Shown: piece by piece, positions 35,074 to 44,152 of the stretch
How the letters are laid out: each line of letters opens with the position of its first letter
Numbering within the stretch: the stretch's first letter is position 1
Assembly: GCF_024438035.1 (NCBI RefSeq)
Contig: NZ_JANFQF010000021.1
Coordinates: forward strand, 1-64,000
Reading direction: 5' to 3'
DNA from: Rhodococcus tibetensis
GTDB lineage: Bacteria > Actinomycetota > Actinomycetes > Mycobacteriales > Mycobacteriaceae
DNA length: 64,000 nt
Made by a program: the position numbers and the translations under genes
Notes under the pieces: generated by a model
Told to the model about the DNA's origin: nothing
Seen by the model: only the letters and a program-made list of their open reading frames with translations
The model's database searches: none

Positions 35074-37437
35074 GTGTCGATTGCAAAAACAGTGGGGAAG
35101 CTCGCAGGATCCTCCGCCCTGGCAGGTGTACTGCTCGCCGGCGTGATGTTTCCGCTCGCCGGCGGCTTCGGTTTCATGTCCAACAGAGCGGCTGACACCG
35201 TCGACAACGTTTCCGCCGAATTGGTCGAGGGCACCGTCCCGGCCGTCTCGACGATGGTCGACTCCGCGGGCAACCCCATCGCCTGGCTGTACGAGCAGCG
35301 ACGGTTCGAAGTCCCGAGCGAGAAGATCTCCAACGAGATGAAACTCGCGATCGTCTCGATCGAGGACCGCCGCTTCCCCGAGCACAAGGGCGTCGACTGG
35401 CAGGGCACAATGCGTGCCTTCCTGACCAACACGACCAGTGGTGAAGTTCAGCAGGGTGCGTCCACGCTCGACCAGCAGTATGTGAAGAACTACCAGCTAC
35501 TCGTCGTCGCAAAGACCGACGCCGAACGTCGCGCCGCGATCGAGACCACTCCGGCACGCAAGATCCGTGAGATCCGGATGGCGCTGACGCTCGACAAGGA
35601 ACTCACCAAGGACGAGATCCTCACCCGGTATCTCAACCTCGTCCCCTTCGGTAACGCCTCGTTCGGAATTCAGGACGCCGCGCAGACGTACTTCGGCATC
35701 GACGCGTCCGAACTGAACGCGGGGCAGGCCGCGATGCTCGCGGGCATGGTGCAGTCGAGCTCGGCTCTCAACCCGTACACGAATCCCGAAGGCGTGCTCG
35801 AACGCCGCAACGTCGTGCTCGACACGATGATCTCCAATATCCCCGACCGCGCGTCGGAGTTCCGGGCGCTCAAAGAGACACCGCTCGGTGTGCTCCCCGA
35901 GCCCAACCGGCTGCCGCGCGGTTGTATTGCCGCAGGTGATCGCGGCTTCTTCTGTGACTACGCGCTGCAGTATCTGGCCAACGCCGGAATCAGTCGCGAG
36001 CAGATCGACAAGGGCGGCTACCTGATCAAGACCACCCTCGACCCGGCCGTGCAGGCGTCGACCAAGGCGGCGCTCACCGCGAATGCCAGGCCGAATCTCG
36101 ACGGCATCGCCAACGTCATGAACGTCGTCCAACCGGGCCAGGATTCGCATCGAATTCTGGCGATGGGGAGTAGCCGCACCTACGGCCTCGATGCCAACGC
36201 GAGTGAGACCGTCCAGGCCCAGCCGTACTCACTGGCAGGTCATGGCGCCGGGTCGATCTTCAAGATTTTCACTACCGCCGCCGCCATGGAGAAGGGACTC
36301 GGCACCAGTGCCGTGCTGGACGTCCCCGGGCGGTTCGAGGCCCGAGGCATGGGTAGCGGTGGTGCGCGAGGGTGCCCGGTCGCCACTTACTGCGTCGAAA
36401 ACGCCGGCCGATATCCGGCGGCACTGTCGGTGACGGATGCGCTCGCGCAGTCGCCGAACACGGCGTTCGTCAAGTTGATCCAGGCCACCGGCGTCGCCCC
36501 GACCGTCGACATGGCGGTGCGTCTTGGGCTGCGCTCTTACACCGAGCCCGGCACCTCCGGCTTCGACGACCGCAGCATGGCCGATTTCCAGAAGGACCAG
36601 AATCTGGGGTCGTTCACGCTCGGGCCCACCTGGATCAATCCCCTCGAACTGTCGAATGTCGCAGCCACACTCGCCTCGCACGGCAAGTGGTGCCCGCCGA
36701 CTCCCATCGACTCGGTGTTCGACCGTGAAGGCAAGCCCGTCTCGGTGACCCAGCAGGCCTGTGAGCAAGTTGTCGAGCCGGGATTGGCCGACACCCTCAC
36801 CAACGCGATGAGCAAGGACGACAAGCCCGGTGGCACATCCGCCGCCGCGGCGGGCAGCGTCGGCTGGACGCTCCCGATGGCCGGCAAGACCGGCACCACC
36901 GAGTCACACATGTCCTCGGGCTTCCTCGGGTTCACCAACAACCTCGCCGCAGCCGTGTACGTGTTCGGCGACTCGCCCACACCGGGCGAGATCTGCTCGA
37001 GCCCGCTGCGTCCGTGTGGTGATGGCAACCTCTTCGGTGGTAACGAACCGGCCCGCACGTGGTACGCGGCGATCAATCCGATCGCCAACAACTTCGGACC
37101 GACGACCCTGCCGCCGATCGACCAGAAGTATGTGCGGGGGTCGCAGAACGGCCAGGTTCCGGACGTCGTCGGACTGAGCCAGTCGGCCGCAACCTCACGG
37201 CTCCAGGCAGCAGGCTTCACCGTGAATGCGGTGACCACTCAGGCTCAGGCCGCGAAGGGCACGGTCACGGGCGCATCACCGTCCGGATCGGCCATCCCCG
37301 GTTCGACCATCACGATCTACATCAGCGACGGATCGGTGCGCGCGGCGCCGCAGCAGGTACCCGGGCAGGGCATCCCCGTGCCGCCCATCCAGCTGCCCGG
37401 TCTGCCGCCGATCCAGCTGCCGCCCATACCGCGCTGA
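35074..37437 (+). CDS. ponA2: Bifunctional penicillin-binding protein PonA2 with PASTA domain
   Basis: 787 residues, GTG start. Membrane helix near 9-30, glycosyltransferase domain with EDRRFPEHKGVDWQGTMRA near residue 90, and transpeptidase domain with SxxK (GSIFK, about 394), SxN (SPNTAF) and KTG (AGKTGTTES) motifs. A single PASTA domain near 690-750 (VPDVVGLSQSAATSRLQAAG) is followed by a proline-rich tail. It builds and crosslinks peptidoglycan outside the membrane. The hallmark neighbour order whiB4-ponA2 is kept. A hairpin 9 bp after the stop should end the transcript. Confidence 0.94.
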   Translation: MSIAKTVGKLAGSSALAGVLLAGVMFPLAGGFGFMSNRAADTVDNVSAELVEGTVPAVSTMVDSAGNPIAWLYEQRRFEVPSEKISNEMKLAIVSIEDRRFPEHKGVDWQGTMRAFLTNTTSGEVQQGASTLDQQYVKNYQLLVVAKTDAERRAAIETTPARKIREIRMALTLDKELTKDEILTRYLNLVPFGNASFGIQDAAQTYFGIDASELNAGQAAMLAGMVQSSSALNPYTNPEGVLERRNVVLDTMISNIPDRASEFRALKETPLGVLPEPNRLPRGCIAAGDRGFFCDYALQYLANAGISREQIDKGGYLIKTTLDPAVQASTKAALTANARPNLDGIANVMNVVQPGQDSHRILAMGSSRTYGLDANASETVQAQPYSLAGHGAGSIFKIFTTAAAMEKGLGTSAVLDVPGRFEARGMGSGGARGCPVATYCVENAGRYPAALSVTDALAQSPNTAFVKLIQATGVAPTVDMAVRLGLRSYTEPGTSGFDDRSMADFQKDQNLGSFTLGPTWINPLELSNVAATLASHGKWCPPTPIDSVFDREGKPVSVTQQACEQVVEPGLADTLTNAMSKDDKPGGTSAAAAGSVGWTLPMAGKTGTTESHMSSGFLGFTNNLAAAVYVFGDSPTPGEICSSPLRPCGDGNLFGGNEPARTWYAAINPIANNFGPTTLPPIDQKYVRGSQNGQVPDVVGLSQSAATSRLQAAGFTVNAVTTQAQAAKGTVTGASPSGSAIPGSTITIYISDGSVRAAPQQVPGQGIPVPPIQLPGLPPIQLPPIPR

Positions 37438-37445
37438 CCATCTGG

Positions 37446-37481
37446 GCGTGGGAAGGTGCGCTGGCGTGCACTTTCCCACGC
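37446..37481 (+). terminator. Bidirectional terminator between ponA2 and the YqeY gene
   Basis: Stem GCGTGGGAA/TTCCCACGC extended by GTGC/GCAC pairs (37446-37481). It lies between two convergent stop codons. T-tract absent on both strands. Confidence 0.65.
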
Positions 37482-37489
37482 ACTGCAGA

Positions 37490-37957
37490 TCAGAGGCGCG
37501 ACTTGACCGCGTGGGACAACCGCGAGCCGTCGGCCTTGCCGCCCGCGAGCGCAGTGGCCGCCTTCATGACCTGACCCATCTGGCGCATGCCGGGACGCTC
37601 CCCGATCTCCTCCGCCACCTGGGCGATGGCCGTATCCACGACGTCGACGAGTTCGGCATCCGTCAGCGGGGTCGGCAGGTACTCGTCGATGATCTGGGCT
37701 TCGGCCCGCTCCTGTGCCGCCAATTCCCCTCGACCGTTCTCGGTGTAGATTTCGGCCGACTCCCCGCGCTTCTTCGACTCCTTCGCGAGGACCTTCAGCA
37801 CCTCGTCGTCGGTCAGTTCACGGGCTTCCTTGCCGGAGACCTCCTCGGTCTGCACAGCGGCCATGAGCATGCGAATAGTGGCGGTGCGCAGCGAATCCTT
37901 CGCCTTCATGGCGGCCGTCATGTCGGAGCGCAGTCTTGCTTTCAGTGAATCTGGCAT
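37490..37957 (-). CDS. GatB/YqeY domain protein
   Basis: 155 residues starting MPDSLKARLRSDMTAAMKAK; longer versions are rejected as they would cover the divergent promoter. All-helical YqeY fold with KKRGESAEIYTENGRGELAAQERAEA and the C-terminal GMRQMGQVMKAATA. This domain occurs at the C-terminus of GatB and GlnRS, where it contacts tRNA; the free form has no settled function. It is divergent from the metallophosphoesterase gene with a 100-bp gap. Confidence 0.9.
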   Translation of the reverse strand: MPDSLKARLRSDMTAAMKAKDSLRTATIRMLMAAVQTEEVSGKEARELTDDEVLKVLAKESKKRGESAEIYTENGRGELAAQERAEAQIIDEYLPTPLTDAELVDVVDTAIAQVAEEIGERPGMRQMGQVMKAATALAGGKADGSRLSHAVKSRL

Positions 37958-38057
37958 GGCGGAAACGCTACGCGCCCGGATCGCGTCACATGCACGGGAA
38001 TGCCGAGTACCCGTTTGTACCCTGCAACTCGATTGCACTCACCCGTATCCTGGAAGT

Positions 38058-39029
38058 GTGTCCAACGAGTTCCGCACCAATCTGACCCGCGCCGCGCTGG
38101 GTACGGCGGGCGCCGCCGCACTCGGTGTCGGCTACGCCTCGCTCATCGAACGCAACGCATTCGCGCTCCGTGAGGTCACGATGCCGGTCCTCGAGCCCGG
38201 GTCGTCGACGCTGCGTGTGCTGCACATCAGCGACCTGCACATGATGCCCGGACAACGTCTGAAGCAGAATTGGCTGCGCGAACTGGACAACCTGGAACCC
38301 GACCTGGTGGTGAACACCGGCGACAATTTGTCCCACCAGCGGGCCGTCCCCGCGGTGGTCCAGGCGCTGGGGAATCTGCTTGCCCGTCCGGGCCTGTTCG
38401 TCTTCGGCAGCAACGACTACTTCGCGCCCAAGCCCAAGAACCCGCTGAAGTACTTCCGCAAGGAGCATGAGCGCGTCCTGGGTGAACCGTTGCCGTGGGG
38501 TGATCTCCGCGCTGCCTTCACCGAGCGGGGGTGGTTCGACGTCACGCACGTGCGCCGCGATCTCGAGGTGTCGGGGGTCCGGATCGCGTCGGCCGGGGTG
38601 GACGATCCCCATTTGCAGCGCGACCGTTACGACACCATCGCCGGCCGGCCGAACCCGCTGGCCGATCTGCGCCTGGGCCTCACCCACTCCCCCGAACCGC
38701 GGGTGCTCGACCGGTTCGCGGATGACGGGTACGACCTGGTGTTGGCGGGCCACACCCATGGCGGGCAGTTGTGTCTCCCGTTCTACGGGGCGTTGGTCAC
38801 CAATTGCCAGATCGACCGTTCCCGGGTCAAGGGTCCGTCGAAGTGGGGCGCCCACACCCGACTGCATGTGTCCGCGGGTATCGGGACTTCGCCGTGGGCT
38901 CCGGCCCGCTTCTGCTGCCGTCCCGAGGCGACGTTGCTGACGTTGGTACCGGCCAAGCGTGGCGGCTCGGACAGCGGTGTCGGCGAGGGTCGGACGGAGC
39001 CGTCGGAAAGCTCTGCGATACGCCGTTGA
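38058..39029 (+). CDS. Membrane-linked calcineurin-like metallophosphoesterase (Rv3683-like)
   Basis: 323 residues, GTG start. An N-terminal hydrophobic segment (ALGTAGAAALGVGYASL) may be a signal or anchor. Metal-binding motifs in order: ISDLHMMPGQ, VNTGDNLSH, GSNDYF, and GHTHGGQLCLP. The arrangement matches the YkuE/UDP-2,3-diacylglucosamine-type phosphodiesterase branch, with the usual lipid or envelope role uncertain. Last gene of the mycobacteria-like block. A tRNA-Pro gene follows 54 bp downstream. Confidence 0.88.
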   Translation: MSNEFRTNLTRAALGTAGAAALGVGYASLIERNAFALREVTMPVLEPGSSTLRVLHISDLHMMPGQRLKQNWLRELDNLEPDLVVNTGDNLSHQRAVPAVVQALGNLLARPGLFVFGSNDYFAPKPKNPLKYFRKEHERVLGEPLPWGDLRAAFTERGWFDVTHVRRDLEVSGVRIASAGVDDPHLQRDRYDTIAGRPNPLADLRLGLTHSPEPRVLDRFADDGYDLVLAGHTHGGQLCLPFYGALVTNCQIDRSRVKGPSKWGAHTRLHVSAGIGTSPWAPARFCCRPEATLLTLVPAKRGGSDSGVGEGRTEPSESSAIRR

Positions 39030-39083
39030 CCTGCGGATTTATTCGCGGCTGACTCTGTACTGTAAGCTAGCCGAGGTTCGACA

Positions 39084-39157
<74 letters not shown>

Positions 39158-39170
39158 CAGTGTGGGATTG

Positions 39171-39213
39171 AAAGAGGCTCCCTCCGCGCAGGCGGAGGGA
39201 GCCTCTTTCTTCG
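39171..39213 (+). terminator. Intrinsic terminator of tRNA-Pro
   Basis: A 17-bp stem, AAAGAGGCTCCCTCCGC against its complement (39171-39187 and 39191-39207) with a tight loop, runs into TTTCTTCGTT. Confidence 0.88.
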
Positions 39214-39258
39214 TTGTGGACGGTTGTCGGTGACTCCCGGAGACCCACCCCACCCACA

Positions 39259-39277
39259 GTAGGCTAGCCTGCCCTCA
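39259..39277 (+). promoter_or_regulatory. Candidate IdeR/DmdR iron box
   Basis: GTAGGCTAGCCTGCCCTCA matches about 13 of 19 positions of TTAGGTTAGSCTAACCTAA, best in the central AGGCTAGCCT palindrome. It abuts the start codon of the iron-siderophore lipoprotein gene, so an iron-loaded repressor would block transcription. Confidence 0.55.
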
Positions 39278-40284
39278 TGTCTACGAGGGTTCCTCTACGC
39301 GCCGGACTCGTCGCTCTGGCCACCGTCTTTCTCGCCGCCTGCGGCACCACCGACACCGGGTCCAGTTCCGGCAACACCGAGGTCGCTACCGGCGGACGAC
39401 TCTTCGCCACGGCGGACGAAGAGACCGCCAAACTGGGTACCGATGCCGAACCGGGCGCGTTTCCGCGCACCGTCACGCACGCAGTCGGCGAGGCTGTCAT
39501 CGAGAAGAAGCCGGAACGCGTCGTCGTTCTCGACGGCGGCGAACTCGACGACGTGCTGTCGCTGGGCATCACGCCCGTGGGATTGGCGAGCCCGGAGAGC
39601 GCGGCCGGTCAGCCGTCGTATCTCGCGGACAAGCTGTCGGGCGTGCCGGATGTGGGAACGATCAACAACCTGAACATCGAAGCGATCACTGCGTTGCAGC
39701 CCGACCTGATCCTCGGCAGCAAGCTGCGGGCCGACAAGCTGTACCCGCAACTGTCCTCCATTGCACCGACGGTGTTCGGCATCCGTCCCGGCTTCCCGTG
39801 GAAGGAGAACTTCCTTCTGGCCGCCGACGCGCTCGGCGAGGAAATGCAGGCCGAGGAGGTACTCAACGCATATCAGACCCGCGCCGGGGAGGTGCGGGAC
39901 TCGATCACCGGCGAGCCCACTATCTCGTTGGTCCGCTTCATGGCCGGCAAGATCCGGCTCTACGGCAATCTGTCGTTCATCGGCGTCATCCTCGAGGATG
40001 TGGGGCTGCCCCGCCCGCAACTGCAGGATGTCGACGAACTGGCGGTCGAGGTGAGCCAGGAGACCATTTCGCAGGCGGATGCCGACCGGATCTTCCACTC
40101 CAGCTACGGCGCACCCGAGACGACCGACGAGGCCGCAGTGGTCGGTGGGCCGCTGTGGAACCAGCTTCAGGCGGTCAAGGACGGCCACGCCGTGCACGTC
40201 AGCGACGAAACCTGGTTCCTCGCCCTTGGTCCCACCGGTGCCATGCTGGTACTCGACGACCTCGAGAAGATGCTCGCAGCCTGA
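39277..40284 (+). CDS. Iron-siderophore ABC transporter substrate-binding lipoprotein (FecB-like)
   Basis: 335 residues. Signal peptide MSTRVPLRAGLVALATVFLA with lipobox LAAC (cysteine 22). The periplasmic-binding fold of the FhuD/FecB type is shown by KPERVVVLDGGELDDVLSLGITPVG and LNIEAITALQPDLILGSKLRADKLY. The C-terminal half contains VRFMAGKIRLYGNLSFIG. It should capture ferric-siderophore at the outer membrane face and deliver it to an ABC importer, which is not encoded here. The candidate IdeR box over its start fits iron-controlled expression. It converges with the next gene with 6 bp between. Confidence 0.88.
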   Translation: MSTRVPLRAGLVALATVFLAACGTTDTGSSSGNTEVATGGRLFATADEETAKLGTDAEPGAFPRTVTHAVGEAVIEKKPERVVVLDGGELDDVLSLGITPVGLASPESAAGQPSYLADKLSGVPDVGTINNLNIEAITALQPDLILGSKLRADKLYPQLSSIAPTVFGIRPGFPWKENFLLAADALGEEMQAEEVLNAYQTRAGEVRDSITGEPTISLVRFMAGKIRLYGNLSFIGVILEDVGLPRPQLQDVDELAVEVSQETISQADADRIFHSSYGAPETTDEAAVVGGPLWNQLQAVKDGHAVHVSDETWFLALGPTGAMLVLDDLEKMLAA

Positions 40285-40290
40285 TTCGTC

Positions 40291-41094
40291 CTACGGGCTG
40301 ACGGGCATGAAGGCGTCGTAGATCGCCTCCGGTGCACCGTCGACGGCCCAGATCATCATCACCGCGACGGCGATGGTGAGGGCGGGCCCGAGAACAAGTT
40401 TCTCGAAGGGCCCGCCCGCCCGGATGGAGAGGAAAGACGGCAGCCGGAACTCCCACCACCGCTCTCTGCCCAGCGGCAGGAACGGGGCGAGGAAGGGCAC
40501 ACCTTCCTTGGTGATGGCGTCGCCGAGGCAGTGGGTGGCGCAGCCGAGCGCCACCGCAACGCCGAGCCCGGTGGAACCGGCCTCGGTGGGATACGACTGC
40601 CAAGTGAGCGCCGACAGCACCGCAGCCACCGCCGAAACAGCTAACCAGCCTTTCTCTTTGGCGAACTCCCCGGCAAGGCCGCGGAGCGCCAGGCCCAGGC
40701 AGAGAAACAGGGTGGCGATGATCGCCGGCTTACCGAACTGCACGACAAGCGCCGACACACCTGTTCCGAGCCCCGCCGCGAACAACGCGGTGTGGGTGAG
40801 GGTGCGGTGCCCACCACGACGCTTACCGTCCCGTTTACCCTTGGTCACCGTGTAGAAACCCAGCGATACCGCGTCGACTCCCTTGGCGACGATACTGCTC
40901 ACGGGGCCGAAGGACCGTGCCACGGTCGACTGGCTGGTGTCGAGGTCGGGTAGCAATGCCGCGCCCGCGCACACCGCCGCAAATGTGAACGTCTCGGCGG
41001 TCGAGGTGGGCCCACCCCACTCCAGGGGAAGCAAATCTGCCGTCGCCAAACCGACAGCAGCACCGGACATTGCGTGGGTAGGACCCATGACCAT
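40291..41094 (-). CDS. Membrane-bound metal-dependent hydrolase-like protein (DUF457/YdjM family)
   Basis: 267 residues from ATG 41094 (MVMGPTHAMSG; the next Met, two codons on, is equally possible). Four to five membrane segments. Conserved polar motifs typical of the family: GPTHAMSGAAVGLA, LLPDLDTSQSTVARSFG, GGHRTLTHTALFA and GCATHCLGDAITKEG, with paired His/Asp residues that could bind metal. The E. coli relative YdjM is in the SOS regulon; no LexA box was found here. A 7+7 inverted repeat lies 48 bp upstream. Substrate unknown. Confidence 0.84.
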   Translation of the reverse strand: MVMGPTHAMSGAAVGLATADLLPLEWGGPTSTAETFTFAAVCAGAALLPDLDTSQSTVARSFGPVSSIVAKGVDAVSLGFYTVTKGKRDGKRRGGHRTLTHTALFAAGLGTGVSALVVQFGKPAIIATLFLCLGLALRGLAGEFAKEKGWLAVSAVAAVLSALTWQSYPTEAGSTGLGVAVALGCATHCLGDAITKEGVPFLAPFLPLGRERWWEFRLPSFLSIRAGGPFEKLVLGPALTIAVAVMMIWAVDGAPEAIYDAFMPVSP

Positions 41095-41141
41095 GGAAGA
41101 ACGCACCTTTCGACCCCGACTCGGGACACGGTCATCCGAGC

Positions 41142-41157
41142 CGGTGTCCTGACACCG
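41142..41157. promoter_or_regulatory. Inverted repeat upstream of the DUF457 gene
   Basis: CGGTGTCctGACACCG, perfect 7-bp arms with a 2-bp centre, in the 157-bp gap between dps and the DUF457 gene. It could be an operator or a short terminator for dps. No match to a regulator I know. Confidence 0.35.
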
Positions 41158-41251
41158 CTCAACCTAGCAACAACATCCGACACTCCAGTCACACGCCGGG
41201 AGTACTTCCTCACCGTCGGTAGTGAAGAAATACTTCCGGGCCGAAGCGCTC

Positions 41252-41725
41252 TCAGGCGCCCTGGGCCTGCCACATCCAGTGCAGTTGCTCGAGCCGGGCC
41301 GTGATGGAGATCAACAGGTCCTGCGTTACCGGATCGGCCGATTCGGTGGCCGCGACGCGCTCGCGCAGTCGGTCGATGACGGCGGCGAGATTTCCGACGA
41401 TCGACGCGGTGATCTCGGCATCCTCGGTCCACCCGTCGCCGATGCCCTTGGCACCGGAATCCTGTGCGACCGTGGCCGCGCGGCCGTCCGGGCTGACACC
41501 GATCGCGGTCGCACGTTCCGCTGCCTCGTCGGTGAAATCGCGTGCCGCGGTCACGAGCTCGTCGAGCGCGAGATGCACCGATCGGAAGTTCTGGCCGATC
41601 ACATTCCAGTGCGCCTGTTTGGCGATGAGGGTGAGGTCGATCAGATCCACGACGGTGGCCTGTAGTGCGTCACCGGCGATCTTCTGCTGCGCGGGATTCA
41701 ATGTGCTGGTGATGGGATTACTCAT
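41252..41725 (-). CDS. dps: Dps ferritin-like DNA-protection protein
   Basis: 157 residues from ATG 41725 (GAGGAAATACACC upstream). Ferroxidase-site residues appear in LIAKQAHWNVIGQNF, LALDELVTAARDFTDEAAERA and the following acidic residues, and the C-terminus is LEQLHWMWQAQGA. Dodecameric Dps stores iron and protects DNA against hydrogen peroxide. It lies 63 bp after katA on the same strand, making a furA-katA-dps cluster that couples peroxide removal to iron sequestration. Confidence 0.93.
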   Translation of the reverse strand: MSNPITSTLNPAQQKIAGDALQATVVDLIDLTLIAKQAHWNVIGQNFRSVHLALDELVTAARDFTDEAAERATAIGVSPDGRAATVAQDSGAKGIGDGWTEDAEITASIVGNLAAVIDRLRERVAATESADPVTQDLLISITARLEQLHWMWQAQGA

Positions 41726-41788
41726 GGTGTATTTCCTCACTTGTCGTTTTCGTTGCGGGCGCATCCGGACCGACGAAAGTCGTGCGCC

Positions 41789-43258
41789 TCAGGCTTGTTT
41801 CTGTCCTTCGCGGACACCGATTTCCACTCGCTTGCCGAGGTCGGCGTCGACGTTCTTCCAGTACTCGAAGACGCGCAGCAGAACCGGTTCGCTGACGCCA
41901 CCGAGTGCGTGGCCGACGATGTTGTTCACCAGCCGGTCGCGTTCGTCGTCATCGAGAACCTCACGAACGAGTGTGCCGGCCTGGGTGAAGTCGCCGTCCT
42001 CGGCGTGCTGGATGTAGCCGGCGCGCACCGACTCCCCGTCGAACGCCCACAGGCCCTCGTCACCGGCGAGGGATGCATCCGCGTGGGGACCACCGTACGA
42101 GTTGGGCGCGTACACCGGCGTTTCCGGCGAGTTGGTCGCGTACCGCATCGCCCCGTCCTGCGAGTAGGAGTTGACCTGGCTCTTCGGCGAGTTGACCGGC
42201 AACTGGGCATAGTTCGCGCCGATCCGGTACCGGTGCGCGTCTGCGTAGGAGAAGACACGACCGAGGAGCATCTTGTCGGGCGAGAAGCCAATTCCCGGAA
42301 CCACATTGGACGGCTCGAACGAGGCCTGCTCGATCTGCGCGAAGAAGTTGTCGGGGTTGCGGTTCAGCGTCCACTTGCCGACCTCGATCAGGGGGTAGTC
42401 CTTCTGGGACCACACCTTGGTGAGGTCGAACGGGTTGAATCGGTACCCCTCCGCCTCGGCAACCGGCATGACCTGAACCTTCAGCGTCCAGCTGGGGAAC
42501 TCACCACGGGCGATGGTGTCGTACAGGTCGGCGCGGTGGTGGTCGGGCGCCGTCCCGGCCAGCTCGTCGGCCTCCGCCTGGGTGAGGAACTCGATGCCCT
42601 GGTCCGTCTTGAAGTGGTACTTCACCCAGAACCGTTCACCCTCGGCATTGACCCACTGATAGGTGTGGGAACCGAAGCCGTCCATGTGACGCCACGTCTT
42701 CGGAATTCCGCGGTCACCCATCAGCCAGGTCACCTGGTGCGCCGACTCCGGCCGCAGCGTCCAGAAGTCCCACTGCATGTTGTGGTCGCGCAGGCCGGAA
42801 CCCGGCAGACGCTTCTGCGAGTGAATGAAGTCCGGGAACTTGATGGGGTCCTTGATGAAGAAGACCGGCGTGTTGTTGCCGACGAGGTCGTAGTTGCCGT
42901 CCTCGGTGTAGAACTTCACGGCGAACCCGCGCGGGTCACGCCAGGTGTCGGGGCTGCCTTGCTCGCCCGCCACAGTGGAGAAGCGCACGAGCGACTCGGT
43001 TTTCGCTCCCGGCTGGAACAGCTTCGCCTTCGTGTACCGGCTCACATCGTGCGTGATGACCAGTTCTCCGAAGGCGCCGCCGCCCTTGGCATGGACCACC
43101 CGCTCCGGGACGCGCTCGCGGTTGAACTGGGCGAGCTTTTCGACGAGGTAGTGGTCGTGCAACAGGATGGGGCCCTGCGGTCCTGCGGTGAGCGATTCGT
43201 TGTCGCTGACGACAGGAATTCCGGCGTTGGTGGTGGTAGCGCGCTGTGTTTGCGGCAT
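41789..43258 (-). CDS. katA: Monofunctional haem catalase KatA
   Basis: 489 residues, clade-3 small-subunit size. Active-site signature [20 protein letters not shown] includes the distal His, and the proximal haem-ligand signature [14 protein letters not shown] carries the Tyr. It disproportionates hydrogen peroxide. Encoded 48 bp downstream of furA, the arrangement furA-katG has in mycobacteria but with a monofunctional catalase instead of KatG. Confidence 0.96.
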   Translation of the reverse strand: MPQTQRATTTNAGIPVVSDNESLTAGPQGPILLHDHYLVEKLAQFNRERVPERVVHAKGGGAFGELVITHDVSRYTKAKLFQPGAKTESLVRFSTVAGEQGSPDTWRDPRGFAVKFYTEDGNYDLVGNNTPVFFIKDPIKFPDFIHSQKRLPGSGLRDHNMQWDFWTLRPESAHQVTWLMGDRGIPKTWRHMDGFGSHTYQWVNAEGERFWVKYHFKTDQGIEFLTQAEADELAGTAPDHHRADLYDTIARGEFPSWTLKVQVMPVAEAEGYRFNPFDLTKVWSQKDYPLIEVGKWTLNRNPDNFFAQIEQASFEPSNVVPGIGFSPDKMLLGRVFSYADAHRYRIGANYAQLPVNSPKSQVNSYSQDGAMRYATNSPETPVYAPNSYGGPHADASLAGDEGLWAFDGESVRAGYIQHAEDGDFTQAGTLVREVLDDDERDRLVNNIVGHALGGVSEPVLLRVFEYWKNVDADLGKRVEIGVREGQKQA

Positions 43259-43306
43259 GGCAAAGCCTCCAGAGTGCTCAGCGGTGATGGGATGTAGGAA
43301 GACGGG

Positions 43307-43747
43307 TCAGAACTGGGGTTCAGTCGCGTCGGGACGGCACTGTTCACACAGTCCCCAGAAGACGACTTCGGCCTCGTCGACCTGGAAACCGTGCGACTGT
43401 GACGGTTCGAGGCAAGGCGCGTCACCGACGGCGCAATCGACGTCTGCGACGGTGCCGCACGATCGACACACGAGGTGGTGGTGGTTGTCTCCGGTGCGGG
43501 TTTCGAACCGTGCGGGTGACCCCGCGGGTTCGATGCGGCGAAGGAGGCCGGCAGCCGTGCACGCTTTCAGGACGTCGTACACGGCTTGCGTGGACACCGA
43601 ACCCAGCTGGTCGCGCACTACGGCAGCAATGTCGTCGACGTCGGAATGCGGCTGCGAGGCAACCGCATTCAACACTGCCACCCGAGGTGCAGTGACACGG
43701 AGGCCCACGCCGCGCAATTGCGCTCGGGGATCTTGGTCGTGTCGCAT
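43307..43747 (-). CDS. furA: Ferric-uptake-regulator family repressor FurA
   Basis: 146 residues. Winged helix N-terminal half with VTAPRVAVLNAVASQPHSDVDDIAA and the recognition helix SVSTQAVYDVLKACT. The metal site region is NHHHLVCRSCGTVADVDCAVG, and a second CxxC is at CEQC near the C-terminus, the structural zinc site. Orthologues repress their own catalase operon. Its promoter would place transcription start at the ATG, giving a leaderless message. Divergent from arsR. Confidence 0.92.
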   Translation of the reverse strand: MRHDQDPRAQLRGVGLRVTAPRVAVLNAVASQPHSDVDDIAAVVRDQLGSVSTQAVYDVLKACTAAGLLRRIEPAGSPARFETRTGDNHHHLVCRSCGTVADVDCAVGDAPCLEPSQSHGFQVDEAEVVFWGLCEQCRPDATEPQF

Positions 43748-43753
43748 GTATCC

Positions 43754-43782
43754 CAGTATGGCCCTCTTTTGGAATTAGTCAA
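43754..43782 (-). promoter_or_regulatory. furA promoter
   Basis: TTGACT (43782-43777), 17 bp, ATACTG (43759-43754). Start point about 43747, which is the first base of the furA ATG, so the mRNA should be leaderless. An A/T-rich stretch GGAATTAGTCAAG overlaps the -35, like FurA operators in mycobacteria. Confidence 0.6.
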
Positions 43783-43804
43783 GAAAACAAAGGGTCGGAA
43801 AAAC

Positions 43805-43834
43805 TTGACACGTCGGAAGTTCCCGACATAACGT
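43805..43834 (+). promoter_or_regulatory. Promoter and candidate operator of the ArsR-type gene
   Basis: TTGACA (43805) and TAACGT (43829) with 18-bp spacing. GTCGG-N6-CCGAC (43812-43827), a perfect inverted repeat, fills the spacer, as expected for an autoregulatory operator. Start point about 43841 equals the GTG start: probably leaderless. Confidence 0.58.
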
Positions 43835-43840
43835 CGGAGG

Positions 43841-44152
43841 GTGCCAGACGACCTCGTCTTCCTCGCCCTGTCGAATCCGGTCCGTCGACGCCTTCTCGAG
43901 ATCCTCGCGGACGGCCCGCACACCGCCGGTGACCTCGCGGGACGCTTCGACCTGAGCCGTCCGGCCGTCGCCGAACACCTGCAAGTGCTCCGCCGGGCCG
44001 GGTTGGTTCGAGACGAACCTTCCGGACGGCAGCGGCACTACCACCTCACCCCGGAGCCCCTCTCCGACGTCGGCGACTGGCTACACCCGTTCGAGCGGTT
44101 CTGGCGACATCGCCTCCGCACTCTCGCCGACTTCCTCGAGGAGGACTCGTGA
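43841..44152 (+). CDS. ArsR-family transcriptional regulator
   Basis: 103 residues, GTG start. Winged helix with LSNPVRRRLLEILADGPHTA and the recognition helix LSRPAVAEHLQVLRRAGLV, then a beta-wing GRQRHYHL. No cysteine pair for metal sensing, so it belongs to the non-metal ArsR branch that usually accompanies SRPBCC proteins. It overlaps the next gene by 4 bp (GTGA). Confidence 0.88.
   Translation: MPDDLVFLALSNPVRRRLLEILADGPHTAGDLAGRFDLSRPAVAEHLQVLRRAGLVRDEPSGRQRHYHLTPEPLSDVGDWLHPFERFWRHRLRTLADFLEEDS

Noticed and set aside
39062-39076. Second iron box before tRNA-Pro
   Set aside because: Only the central AGCTAGCC resembles the consensus; the arms do not match and a tRNA target is implausible.
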